From positions 18,797 through 82,796 of the forward strand of contig NZ_FWXD01000018.1 of NCBI RefSeq assembly GCF_900176275.1: a DNA stretch of 64,000 nt. The letters are read 5' to 3'. The notes beneath the pieces are model-generated. The model worked only from the letters and a program-made list of their open reading frames with translations, ran no database searches and was not told the DNA's origin. The translations under genes and the position numbers were made by a program. Below, in pieces: positions 54,176-62,418 of the stretch. This DNA is from Andreprevotia lacus DSM 23236. Lineage in GTDB: Bacteria; Pseudomonadota; Gammaproteobacteria; Burkholderiales; Chitinibacteraceae. Every line of letters starts with the position of its first letter. Positions within the stretch are counted from its first letter, which is position 1.

Positions 54176-54436
54176 ATGCTTCTCCTACGTTTTTGCCGTT
54201 TGGAGAAGCCGCATGGCGACCGCAACCCTCAGCCCCGTATCCAGCCCTGCTGCCCAGCCCGCCGCAGAATCCAATCTGACGCTCGACGTGGCCCGCCATC
54301 GTGCCGCGCAGGACAACCTGCCTTTTGCCGGCAGCGTTACCCCCTTGCAGGCATGGCAGCTGGTGAACAGCGGCGCTGGCCGGCTGGTGGATGTGCGCTC
54401 GCCCGAGGAAGTGAAGTTTGTCGGCCATGTGCCTGA
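54176..54436 (+). CDS. Possible upstream leader ORF overlapping the rhodanese gene
   Basis: ATG 54176 has a good ribosome site (AAGGGG, about six bases upstream) and starts MLLLRFCRLEKPHG. Twelve codons lie before the rhodanese ATG, and the frame then overlaps the rhodanese gene. A short leader with an early Cys codon before a cysteine/sulfur operon could act as an attenuating or coupling uORF. The Cys/Arg-rich tail may simply be the other frame of the rhodanese gene. Confidence that the full frame is a protein is low. Confidence 0.25.
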   Translation: MLLLRFCRLEKPHGDRNPQPRIQPCCPARRRIQSDARRGPPSCRAGQPAFCRQRYPLAGMAAGEQRRWPAGGCALARGSEVCRPCA

Positions 54437-54713
54437 TGTGCTGAACGTACCGTGGGCCTCGGGCACCTCGCTCAACCGCAATCCGCGCTTTGTAAAAGAG
54501 CTGGAAAGCAAGGCCGGCGGCAAGGATGCCGTGCTGCTGCTGCTGTGCCGCAGCGGCAAGCGCTCGGCCGAAGCAGCAGCTGCAGCGGCCAAGGCCGGCT
54601 TCAGCAATGTATTCAACGTGCTCGAAGGGTTTGAAGGCGAGCTGGATGAACAACACCGCCGTGGCGCGCTGGGTGGCTGGCGCCACCACGGCCTGCCGTG
54701 GCAGCAGGACTGA
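54213..54713 (+). CDS. Rhodanese-like sulfurtransferase
   Basis: The 166-residue single-domain rhodanese has an Ala/Ser-rich N-terminus, VDVRSPEEVKFVGHVPDVLN (about residues 60-79) and the active-site loop LLCRSGKRSA with the persulfide cysteine. It carries sulfane sulfur. It starts at ATG 54213 after GGAG and ends three bases before the serine acetyltransferase start. Rhodanese, serine acetyltransferase, shell and desulfurase together are a typical family 2A encapsulin gene set. Confidence 0.93.
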   Translation: MATATLSPVSSPAAQPAAESNLTLDVARHRAAQDNLPFAGSVTPLQAWQLVNSGAGRLVDVRSPEEVKFVGHVPDVLNVPWASGTSLNRNPRFVKELESKAGGKDAVLLLLCRSGKRSAEAAAAAAKAGFSNVFNVLEGFEGELDEQHRRGALGGWRHHGLPWQQD

Positions 54714-54715
54714 CC

Positions 54716-55702
54716 ATGCGCGCAGAAAAAGAAGGGCTCGCAGCCAGCACTGCTTTCGACATTCCCGCCCACAGCACCTTGTGGCCGCTGGAGCAGATTG
54801 TGACCGAGCTGCGTGCAGCCCGGGCCGACTGGCGTCAGGCGCAACAGCGCCAGCCCGAGCCCAGCAGCCGCGAGCTGCCCTCGCGCGACGTGCTGGAACA
54901 CCTGGTGCGCGATCTGCGCGGCGCGCTGTTTCCACTGCGCCTTGGCCCGGCCGATCTGCGGCCAGCCAGCGAGGATTTCTACGTTGGTCACACGCTGGAT
55001 GCCGCGCTGAACGCACTGCTGGCACAGGTGAAGCTGGAGCTGCACTTTGCCAACCGGCACAACCAGAGCCGCGAGCTGGCCGCGCAGATCGAGCACAAGG
55101 CCAACGGCATCGTGCGCGAATTCGCACTGCGCCTGCCTCGCATCCGCCGTCAGCTCGACAGCGATGTAGAAGCGGCTTACCAGGGCGACCCGGCCGCGCG
55201 CAGCGTGGATGAAATCCTGCTGTGCTACCCCGGCATCATCGCCATCATTCACCACCGGCTGGCGCATGAATTGTATGCACTGGGCGTACCGCTGCTGGCG
55301 CGCATCGTGGCCGAGCTGGCGCATGCCGAAACCGGCATCGACATCCACCCCGGCGCGCGCATCGGGAACGGTTTCTTCATCGACCACGGCACCGGCGTGG
55401 TGATCGGCGAAACAGCCGTCATCGGCCAGCGCGTGCGGCTGTATCAGGCGGTCACGCTGGGCGCCAACCGCTTCGACGTGGATGACGATGGCACCTTGCT
55501 CAAGGGTTTGCCGCGCCACCCGCTGGTCGAAGACGACGTGGTGATCTATGCCGGCGCCACCATTCTGGGCCGCGTCACCATCGGTGCCAGCTCGGCCATC
55601 GGCGGCAACGTGTGGCTGACGCGCAGCGTGCCGCCGGGCAGTGTGATTACCCAGGCCAGCCTGCGCCAGGAACGGGCCGATACCCCCGAGGTGCAAACAT
55701 GA
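54716..55702 (+). CDS. Serine O-acetyltransferase (EpsC/SrpH/CysE type)
   Basis: The 328-residue protein has an N-terminal helical domain (residues 1-200, including CYPGIIAIIHHRLAHELYAL) and a left-handed hexapeptide beta-helix with the CysE signature HPGARIGNGFFIDHGTGVVI followed by GETAVIG. It makes O-acetylserine from serine and acetyl-CoA for cysteine synthesis. The long N-terminus matches the EpsC/SrpH branch rather than E. coli CysE. ATG 54716 follows the rhodanese stop by 2 bp. Its stop overlaps the next ATG (ATGA). Confidence 0.93.
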   Translation: MRAEKEGLAASTAFDIPAHSTLWPLEQIVTELRAARADWRQAQQRQPEPSSRELPSRDVLEHLVRDLRGALFPLRLGPADLRPASEDFYVGHTLDAALNALLAQVKLELHFANRHNQSRELAAQIEHKANGIVREFALRLPRIRRQLDSDVEAAYQGDPAARSVDEILLCYPGIIAIIHHRLAHELYALGVPLLARIVAELAHAETGIDIHPGARIGNGFFIDHGTGVVIGETAVIGQRVRLYQAVTLGANRFDVDDDGTLLKGLPRHPLVEDDVVIYAGATILGRVTIGASSAIGGNVWLTRSVPPGSVITQASLRQERADTPEVQT

Positions 55703-55926
55703 AGCGCTACGACCATTTCGGCCGCATCGTCCGCCACGCGCGCGAGGCGCGTGCGTGGTCGCAGGAGGCGCTGGCCGAGCACGCCGACCTCAATCGCTCT
55801 TACCTGGGCGAAATCGAGCGCGGCGATGTCGTCCCCTCGCTCAACACCATGGCCAAGCTGTCGCATGCGCTGGGTGTCAAGCTGTCCGAGCTGGTCGCCC
55901 GCTGCGAGGAAAGCACGATTTTCTAG
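55699..55926 (+). CDS. XRE-family HTH regulator in the sulfur operon
   Basis: The 75-residue protein is a single Cro/CI HTH: VRHAREARAWSQEALAEHAD, then YLGEIERGDVVPSLNTMAKL. It begins at ATG 55699, overlapping the acetyltransferase stop by 4 bp, so it is translated with it. A frame extension to 55612 lies inside the acetyltransferase gene and was rejected. As a one-domain regulator it may control this operon or the downstream encapsulin pair. Its ligand, if any, is unknown. Confidence 0.88.
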   Translation: MKRYDHFGRIVRHAREARAWSQEALAEHADLNRSYLGEIERGDVVPSLNTMAKLSHALGVKLSELVARCEESTIF

Positions 55927-55976
55927 GCAAGCGCCCGACAGCGGCCAGCAGCCAGGCCATACCACCCAACCACCCC

Positions 55977-56019
55977 GCAAACCCTTGCCATTAGCCGCTT
56001 TCAGCGGTGAAGGGTTTGC
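55977..56019 (+). other. Strong stem-loop between the regulator and the encapsulin gene
   Basis: GCAAACCCTT (55977-55986) pairs with AAGGGTTTGC (56010-56019). An inner CCGCT/AGCGG pair has a three-base loop. No T run follows directly, so an mRNA stability or partial-termination element is as likely as a terminator. It separates the upstream metabolic genes from the abundantly made shell gene. Confidence 0.55.
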
Positions 56020-56123
56020 TGCGTGCATGCCTGGTGGCGATAGCATGTTGAGCCTGGAGTAAGAATCAAAGGATATTTGCTTATTCCTTTTTTACCTCAA
56101 CCCACCCATCCAGGAGTAGTTCG

Positions 56124-57053
56124 ATGTCCTCGCAACACGACGCACAACTGGCGCTCGGCGACAACGCCGCCCGGCAACTTGCCAACGCCACCAAGACAGC
56201 GCCGCAGCTTTCCATCATCACCCCGCGCTGGCTGACCCATTTGCTGCAATGGCAGCCGGTCGAAGCCGGTATCTACCGCCTGAACAAGGTAAAGAACCCG
56301 CGTGACGTGCGCGTGGCCTGCTCGCAGCGCGATGAAGCCGAGCTGCCGTCCACCTTCGTCGATTACGAAGAACAGCCGCGCGAGTACTTCCTGAATGCGG
56401 TCACCACCGTGCTGGACGTGCACACCCGCGTCTCCGACCTGTATTCCAGCCCGCATGACCAGATCAAGGAGCAGCTGCGCCTGACGATCGAAACGATCAA
56501 GGAACGCCAGGAAAGCGAGCTGATCAACAATCCGGATTACGGTCTGCTGGCCAATGTGGCCGATGAACAGCGCATCTCCACGCTGACCGGTGCACCGACA
56601 CCGGACGACATGGACGACCTGATCACCAAGGTGTGGAAAGAGCCGGGCTTCTTCCTGACTCACCCGCTGGCCATTGCCGCCTTTGGCCGCGAATGCACCC
56701 GCCGTGGCGTGCCGCCCCCGACCGTCAGCCTGTTTGGCTCGCAATTCCTGACCTGGCGCGGCATTCCACTGGTGCCGTCGGACAAGGTACCGGTCGAAGA
56801 CGGCAAGACCAAGATCCTGTTGATCCGCAGTGGCGAAAAGCGCCAGGGCGTGGTTGGCCTGTTCCAGCCGGGTCTGGCTGGAGAACAAAGCCCGGGCCTG
56901 TCGGTGCGCTTCATGGGCATCAACCGCAATGCCATCGCGTCTTACCTGATTTCGCTGTATTGCTCGCTGGCCGTGCTGTCGGATGACGCACTGGCTGTCC
57001 TCGATGATGTGGAGATCGGCAAGTACCATGACTATCCAGATACCTACAAGTGA
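56124..57053 (+). CDS. Family 2A encapsulin nanocompartment shell protein (SrpI-like)
   Basis: The 309-residue protein matches the family 2A shell in sequence style and length: N-terminal arm, SIITPRWLTHLLQWQPVEAG, VSDLYSSPHDQIKEQLRLTI, THPLAIAAFGRECTRRGVPP and SVRFMGINRNAIASYLISLY. These HK97-fold subunits self-assemble into an icosahedral compartment that encloses a cysteine desulfurase and is reported to store elemental sulfur. AGGAG is just upstream of ATG 56124. The cargo gene follows and overlaps it by 26 bp. The identification relies on recognition of the shell and the operon context. Confidence 0.93.
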   Translation: MSSQHDAQLALGDNAARQLANATKTAPQLSIITPRWLTHLLQWQPVEAGIYRLNKVKNPRDVRVACSQRDEAELPSTFVDYEEQPREYFLNAVTTVLDVHTRVSDLYSSPHDQIKEQLRLTIETIKERQESELINNPDYGLLANVADEQRISTLTGAPTPDDMDDLITKVWKEPGFFLTHPLAIAAFGRECTRRGVPPPTVSLFGSQFLTWRGIPLVPSDKVPVEDGKTKILLIRSGEKRQGVVGLFQPGLAGEQSPGLSVRFMGINRNAIASYLISLYCSLAVLSDDALAVLDDVEIGKYHDYPDTYK

Positions 57054-58812
57054 AGCGGTTCCGGCAGGCCTGCCGGACGAGCTGAGCTTGGCGCAACTGG
57101 CTGGTGAATTCTTTGCCGCCCTGCCGGGCAACCCGCTGGACGAGCTGCGCAACCGGGCTACGCCGCCGCGCGCGGCCGAGCCGGCCATCGTGCTGGGCAG
57201 CGGCTCGCCCACGCTGGCGCCCGCAACGCCGCCGAGCGAAGCACCGGCGGGTGTCGGCGTACCACGCAGTAGCAGCGCCACACCCGGCGTACCGGAAGGC
57301 TATGCTGCCGCCTTGCCAGGTGTGCCGGCACCATCGGCACCAGCCGCCAGTTCGCCGTTTTATTTCCTCGATCAGGGCAATGGCTACCCGACTGGCGATG
57401 TGGCTGTGCCGGGCGCCATCACCGCACAGCCGTCCGGGTTTCCGGGCGACGCGGCCTTGCGCGCGCTGCTGGCGGAAATCGACCATCGTGCGCCGGCCCA
57501 GCAGCAAGGCGGCAACGGCAGTCATTTCTACTTTCTGGATCATCTGGCAGCACAGCCGGCAACGCCACAAGCCGGCGCGCCACAGACACCCAGCGCAGCG
57601 GGCTTTGACGTCAATCTGGTACGGCGGGATTTCCCCATCCTGCAGGAACGGGTCAACGGCAAGCAACTGGTGTGGTTCGACAATGCAGCCACGACACACA
57701 AGCCGCAATCGGTGATCGACCGGCTGGCGTATTTCTACGCCCATGAGAACTCCAACATCCACCGCGCCGCGCATGCACTGGCGGCACGGGCTACCGATGC
57801 CTACGAGGCAGCGCGGCAAAAGGTAACCAAGTTCCTGGGCGCAGCCTCGCCGGACGAAATCATCTTTGTGCGCGGCGCCACCGAGGCCATCAACCTGGTT
57901 GCCAAAAGCTGGGGTGCGGCCAATATCGGCGCGGGTGACGAGATCATCGTCTCCAACCTGGAGCATCACGCCAACATCGTGCCGTGGCAACAACTGGCGG
58001 CCGAGAAAGGCGCGAAAATCCGCGTGATTCCGGTCAACGACAGCGGGCAATTGCTGTTGGATGAATACCGCAAGCTGCTGAACAGCCGTACCAAGCTGGT
58101 GGCGGTCACGCAGGTATCCAACGCACTGGGCACCATCACGCCGGTCGAGCAGATCGTGGCACTGGCGCACAGCGTGGGTGCCAAGGCACTGGTGGATGGC
58201 GCGCAGGCGGTGTCGCACCTGCGCGTGAACGTACAGGCCATGGACGCGGATTTCTACGTGTTCTCCGGCCACAAGGTGTTCGGCCCGACCGGTATCGGGG
58301 TGGTTTACGGCAAGAAGGCCATTCTCGACAACATGCCGCCGTGGCAAGGTGGCGGCAACATGATTGCCGACGTGACTTTCGAACGTACGGTGTACCACGG
58401 TGCACCGGCACGCTTCGAAGCCGGCACCGGCAACATCGCCGATGCGGTCGGTTTGGGTGCAGCCATCGACTACGTGGAGCAACTGGGCCTCGACAACATC
58501 GCGGCCTACGAGCATGCCTTGCTGGAATACGCCACCCACTATCTGCGCACCATCCCGGGCCTGCGTCTGATCGGCACTGCGGCCCACAAGGCCAGCGTGG
58601 CGTCGTTCGTGCTGCAGGGCTACAAGACCGAGGAAGTGGGCCACGCCTTGAACGAAGAAGGCATTGCGGTACGCTCGGGCCACCATTGCGCGCAGCCCAT
58701 CCTGCGTCGCTTTGGTGTCGAAGCAACCGTGCGGCCGTCGCTGGCGTTCTACAACACCTGCGAGGAAGTTGATCGCATGATCGCGGTACTGCGCCAGCTC
58801 ACAAGGCGTTGA
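57028..58812 (+). CDS. Encapsulin cargo cysteine desulfurase (SufS-like) with long disordered N-terminus
   Basis: The 594-residue protein has a disordered, Pro/Ala/Gly-rich N-terminus (1-192) with two short motifs, FYFLDQGNG (111-119) and FYFLDHLAA (167-175), and a conserved start DELSLAQLAGEFFAAL (17-32). A SufS/CsdA-type domain follows with PLP Lys416 in FSGHKVFGPTG and catalytic Cys554 in RSGHHCAQP. It releases sulfur from cysteine as a persulfide inside the shell. The long N-terminus is the region that targets cargo to family 2A shells. The gene starts at ATG 57028 inside the shell gene's 3' end. Confidence 0.94.
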   Translation: MTIQIPTSEAVPAGLPDELSLAQLAGEFFAALPGNPLDELRNRATPPRAAEPAIVLGSGSPTLAPATPPSEAPAGVGVPRSSSATPGVPEGYAAALPGVPAPSAPAASSPFYFLDQGNGYPTGDVAVPGAITAQPSGFPGDAALRALLAEIDHRAPAQQQGGNGSHFYFLDHLAAQPATPQAGAPQTPSAAGFDVNLVRRDFPILQERVNGKQLVWFDNAATTHKPQSVIDRLAYFYAHENSNIHRAAHALAARATDAYEAARQKVTKFLGAASPDEIIFVRGATEAINLVAKSWGAANIGAGDEIIVSNLEHHANIVPWQQLAAEKGAKIRVIPVNDSGQLLLDEYRKLLNSRTKLVAVTQVSNALGTITPVEQIVALAHSVGAKALVDGAQAVSHLRVNVQAMDADFYVFSGHKVFGPTGIGVVYGKKAILDNMPPWQGGGNMIADVTFERTVYHGAPARFEAGTGNIADAVGLGAAIDYVEQLGLDNIAAYEHALLEYATHYLRTIPGLRLIGTAAHKASVASFVLQGYKTEEVGHALNEEGIAVRSGHHCAQPILRRFGVEATVRPSLAFYNTCEEVDRMIAVLRQLTRR

Positions 58813-58825
58813 TACCGGCAAGACT

Positions 58826-58860
58826 ACGGGCACCTTGCTTGCGCATGGTGCCCGTTTTTC
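58826..58860 (+). terminator. Rho-independent terminator of the encapsulin operon
   Basis: ACGGGCACC and GGTGCCCGT form a perfect 9-bp stem with a 12-base loop, followed by TTTTT. It lies 14 bp after the cargo stop, between converging operons. Confidence 0.9.
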
Positions 58861-58906
58861 ATTCTGATCGCGTTGAATCAGGGCGAAAGGTATTCGCCCC
58901 GGCGCA

Positions 58907-59743
58907 TCAAGCGCGGCCCTGCCACGGAATCAACCTGCGCTGCAGCGCCCGCAAACCCAGCTCCAGCGCAAACGCGATCAGCGCGATCACCAGTATGCCC
59001 AGCACCACCACATCGGTGACCAGAAACTGCGCGGCAGACTGCACCATGAAGCCCAGCCCGCGCGTGGCGGCGACCAGCTCGGCCGCCACCAGCGTAGACC
59101 AGCCGGTACCAAGGCCGATGCGGATGCCGGTGAGAATGTCCGGCAAGGCCGATGGCAAGATCACGTGGCGGATCAGTTGCCAGCGCGTGGCGCCAAACGA
59201 CAGCGCGGCACGGATACGGGTCTGATCGACATTGCGTACACCGGTCGCAGTGGCAATGGCTATCGGCGCAAAGATGGCCAGATAGATCAGCAGCACCTTG
59301 GACAGCTCGCCGATGCCGAACCAGATCACCACCAGCGGCAGATATGCCAGCGGCGGAATAGGCCGGTACAGCTCAATCAGCGGATCGAGCACGCCGCGCG
59401 CTACGCGCGACAGGCCGATGGCCACACCCACCGGCACCGCCAGCAGCACCGCAGCCAGCAAGGCGGTAACGATGCGCAAGCCGCTGGCACCCAGATGCTG
59501 CCACAAGGTGGCATCCATATAGCCCTTGGTGGACACCAGCCACAGCTTGGCCAGTACGGCCTGCGGCGACGGCAGGAACAGCGGCTGTATCAGCCCGGTG
59601 GCGGTAATGCCCCACCACAAGGCAAGCACGCCCAGTATGGTCAGCACACCAATAGGCAATGGCCGCCGGCTTTGCGGGGCCTCATCCTGTACACGTTCGG
59701 GCGCGGCAAAATCGTGCTCGCCCAGGGTCAGTTCGGCGCTCAT
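58907..59743 (-). CDS. tauC: Taurine/sulfonate ABC transporter permease TauC
   Basis: The 278-residue protein has about six membrane segments and the inner-membrane component signature AALSFGATRWQLIRHVILPS followed by ALPDILTGIRIGLGTGW. It forms the channel for taurine or a related sulfonate with TauB. ATG 59743 is two bases downstream of the tauB stop. The operon order porin, binding protein, nitroreductase, tauA, tauB, tauC supports its role. Confidence 0.92.
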   Translation of the reverse strand: MSAELTLGEHDFAAPERVQDEAPQSRRPLPIGVLTILGVLALWWGITATGLIQPLFLPSPQAVLAKLWLVSTKGYMDATLWQHLGASGLRIVTALLAAVLLAVPVGVAIGLSRVARGVLDPLIELYRPIPPLAYLPLVVIWFGIGELSKVLLIYLAIFAPIAIATATGVRNVDQTRIRAALSFGATRWQLIRHVILPSALPDILTGIRIGLGTGWSTLVAAELVAATRGLGFMVQSAAQFLVTDVVVLGILVIALIAFALELGLRALQRRLIPWQGRA

Positions 59744-59745
59744 GA

Positions 59746-60549
59746 TCAGGCTCCGCTCGTATGGGGTTGGCGATGCGCAAACACGCGTGCCAGCACATGC
59801 TCACGCGTGGCGATGAATTGCGGGTCGGACTTGATGCTGCGCGCAGATTCACCCGCCGCGTAGCGCTGGCCGAAATCAAGGCTGAGCCGCTCGACAATGC
59901 GGCCCGGCCCCGGCGACATCAGCACCAGATCGGTAGCGAGGAACACTGCCTCTTCGATATCGTGCGTGATCAGCAGAATGCGCTTGCCGGTTTCACGCCA
60001 GATGCGCAGCAGCAATTCCTGCATCTGTTCGCGGATGAAGGCATCGAGCGCGCCGAATGGCTCGTCCATCAGCAGTACGCGCGGGTCGGCAGCCAGCGCA
60101 CGCGCCAGGCCGACGCGCTGGCGCATGCCGCCCGACAGTTCCCAGACGCGGCGCCCGGCATAGCCCTGCAAATCAACCTGTTGCAATACCTGACGTGCCC
60201 TCACCTCGCGCTCGCGCCGGTCCAGCCCACGCAATTGCAGGCCGAAGGCCACGTTGTCGAGCACATTCAGCCATGGCAACAAGGCATCATCCTGAAACAC
60301 CACGCCGCGCTCGGCGCCCGGCCCGTCCACCGGTTGCCCATCCAGCGTGATATGGCCGCTGGTGGGTTTGATGAAGCCGGCCACCAGATTGAGCAAGGTG
60401 GTCTTGCCGCAACCGGATGGCCCAAGCGCCACCACCAGGCTTTCCGGCTGGATGGTGAGCGACACGTCGTGCAGCGCCGCGTGGGCAGTACCGGGATAAC
60501 GCACCGAGACACGGTCGACGATCAATTGCGCAGCATGGGCAGCAGTCAT
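59746..60549 (-). CDS. tauB: Taurine/sulfonate ABC transporter ATPase TauB
   Basis: The 267-residue protein has Walker [10 protein letters not shown], the ABC signature [16 protein letters not shown], and Walker [13 protein letters not shown] with the H-loop [10 protein letters not shown]. It powers the TauC channel. It starts 44 bp after tauA. Length is normal for TauB/SsuB. Confidence 0.94.
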   Translation of the reverse strand: MTAAHAAQLIVDRVSVRYPGTAHAALHDVSLTIQPESLVVALGPSGCGKTTLLNLVAGFIKPTSGHITLDGQPVDGPGAERGVVFQDDALLPWLNVLDNVAFGLQLRGLDRREREVRARQVLQQVDLQGYAGRRVWELSGGMRQRVGLARALAADPRVLLMDEPFGALDAFIREQMQELLLRIWRETGKRILLITHDIEEAVFLATDLVLMSPGPGRIVERLSLDFGQRYAAGESARSIKSDPQFIATREHVLARVFAHRQPHTSGA

Positions 60550-60593
60550 GGCATTACTCGTGCAAAAGCCGGGCGGCTGTCCGGCTTGGGTGA

Positions 60594-61586
60594 TTACTTG
60601 ACGGCAGATTTTGCAAAGCCCGGGTTCACGTATTCGGCATAGCTCTGCTGCACGCTATCAACCTTGCCTTGCTCCTTGAGGAAGGCCGAGGTATCGGTCA
60701 GCGCCTTGACGGTGGCCTTGCCGAGGATATTGGTCTGCTCGCTGGCGGTCGGGTAGCTGTTGCCTTCCAGCAGGCTGGCCACTTCCTCCGGCTTGGAGCC
60801 AGTGAGGCGGGCAATTTTTTCCACGCGGGCCGCGTCACTCACGAAACCCTTGGGATTGGCGCGGTAATCGGCATAGGCCTTGAGGGTGACCTTGGCGAAT
60901 TGCTCGACAAACTTGGGGTTCTTCTCGGCAAAGTCCTTGCGCACAACCCAGGCATCAAAGGTCGGCGCACCCCACTTGGCCACATCGGACGAGCTCACCA
61001 GGATCTTGCCGTTTTCCTTCGCCTTGCCCAGTGCCGGGTCCCACACATAGGCAGCATCGATGTCGCCACGCTGCCATGCGGCAGTGATTTCGGATGGGCG
61101 CAGATTGATGATCTGCACCTTGGCCGGGTCGATCTTCCAGTGCTTGAGTGCAGCCAGCAGGCTGTAATGCGTGGTCGACACAAACGGCACGGCGATCTTC
61201 TTGCCCGCCAGATCAGCCGGCTTGGCAATGCCGCTGCCGTTGCGCACCACCAGTGCCTCGGCCGAGCCGATCTGTGCGGCAACGAGGAAGGTTTGCAGCG
61301 GCACCGAGCGGCTGGCTGCCGCAGCCAGCGGGCTGGAGCCGACATAGCCGATCTGCACATCACCCGATGCAACGGCAGTAATCACCTCTGCGCCGCTCTC
61401 GAACTTGCGCCAGTTGATCTTGCTGCCGGTGGCTTTCTCGTACAGGCCATCGGCCTGCGCGACCTTGGCCGGCTCTACCGTGGTCTGATAAGCCACGGTG
61501 ACCTCATCGGCGGCAGCGGCAAACCCGGCTGTCACGCCAAGCAGCAGCGCCGGCAGCCAGCGCTTGAAAGTTGTGAAGGTGTGCAT
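60594..61586 (-). CDS. tauA: Taurine ABC transporter periplasmic binding protein TauA
   Basis: The 330-residue protein has a signal peptide ([16 protein letters not shown]) and the NMT1/TauA-type fold motifs [40 protein letters not shown] and [19 protein letters not shown]. It captures taurine (2-aminoethanesulfonate) in the periplasm. TauD (taurine dioxygenase) is not in the window, so the fate of the sulfonate is not shown here. Confidence 0.93.
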   Translation of the reverse strand: MHTFTTFKRWLPALLLGVTAGFAAAADEVTVAYQTTVEPAKVAQADGLYEKATGSKINWRKFESGAEVITAVASGDVQIGYVGSSPLAAAASRSVPLQTFLVAAQIGSAEALVVRNGSGIAKPADLAGKKIAVPFVSTTHYSLLAALKHWKIDPAKVQIINLRPSEITAAWQRGDIDAAYVWDPALGKAKENGKILVSSSDVAKWGAPTFDAWVVRKDFAEKNPKFVEQFAKVTLKAYADYRANPKGFVSDAARVEKIARLTGSKPEEVASLLEGNSYPTASEQTNILGKATVKALTDTSAFLKEQGKVDSVQQSYAEYVNPGFAKSAVK

Positions 61587-61755
61587 GGGGTCATCCTTTT
61601 GTTATTCGCAGCACGCAACTGCGTGGCATCGGTATTCATTCAACCACTACACCAAAAATACAAAAAGGAATATAAAACTATTACATAATAAAAATTGGAA
61701 ATAAAAAGCCAGCAACGGAAGCGGGACGGACTAACCAGTGCATGGGATTAACTCG
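61587..61755 (-). promoter_or_regulatory. AT-rich promoter region upstream of tauA
   Basis: The 169-bp gap between the nitroreductase stop and tauA contains a very AT-rich stretch (about 61650-61705, with ATTACATAATAAAAATTGG). CysB/Cbl-controlled sulfonate promoters are often AT-rich like this. No specific operator was identified. It suggests tauABC can be transcribed from its own promoter. Confidence 0.45.
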
Positions 61756-62346
61756 TCAACGCAGCTGCACCGCGGTTGCAAACGTGTGGCGCGGCAGGCG
61801 TTCGGCTTCGTCCTGCCGGTCGGCATATCCCAGCGCCAACAGCAGCACCGATGTGCATTCGCCATCGGGAAACAGCCAGCCATCAAGTGCATCGACGGGA
61901 AAGCCACCCATCGGACCCGCATCCAGCCCCAAGGCGCGGGCGGCCAGGATCAGGTAGCCCGCCTGCAGCAGCGCATTGTCGTGTCCGGCGGGCGCGATCT
62001 GCTCGGGCTTCTGTTCGAAATAGCCGCGTGCATCAAAAGCGGGAAACAGGGTGGGCAGATGCTGGTGAAACTGCTTGTCCCATGCCACCACGGCGGTTAC
62101 CGGGGCGGACAGCACCTTGTCGCGGTTGCGGCCCTTGAGCAAGCCGGCCAGATGCTCGCGTTCGGCCTGGCTGCGGATGAACACAAAACGCGCCGGCTGT
62201 GCGTTGAAACCGGTCGGTCCGTACTTGACCAGATCGTACAGCGCATAAAGCGTGATTTCCTTGACCGGTTGATCAAGAAAGCGGTCGGCCGAACGGGCAT
62301 GGCGGAAGAGCTGATCCAGAGCACGAAAATCGAGGGCGTGGGTCAT
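61756..62346 (-). CDS. Nitroreductase-family protein (RutE/malonic semialdehyde reductase-like)
   Basis: The 196-residue flavoprotein-like enzyme has the nitroreductase start (LFRHARSADRFLDQPVKE), LYDLVKYGPTGFNAQPARFV and the glycine-rich AARALGLDAGPMGGFP near the C-terminus. It would use FMN and NAD(P)H. The subtype (RutE-like) is suggested by pattern only. Its place between a sulfonate binding protein and tauA suggests a role in organosulfur use or a linked reduction, but this is not shown. Confidence 0.88.
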   Translation of the reverse strand: MTHALDFRALDQLFRHARSADRFLDQPVKEITLYALYDLVKYGPTGFNAQPARFVFIRSQAEREHLAGLLKGRNRDKVLSAPVTAVVAWDKQFHQHLPTLFPAFDARGYFEQKPEQIAPAGHDNALLQAGYLILAARALGLDAGPMGGFPVDALDGWLFPDGECTSVLLLALGYADRQDEAERLPRHTFATAVQLR

Positions 62347-62418
62347 GGCATTGCATCATCAAAAAGAAAAGATGCCGCAGCGTGCCTGGCAACGCTGCGG
62401 CGCAGAGCGGTCCGAGGC

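Noticed and set aside
54185..55696. 503-residue frame opposite rhodanese and serine acetyltransferase
   Set aside because: It is antisense to clear enzymes and has no recognisable motif.
56920..58833. 637-residue frame opposite the desulfurase cargo
   Set aside because: It is antisense to a recognised enzyme with intact active-site motifs. Its Arg/Gln/His/Cys-rich composition is typical of a shadow frame.
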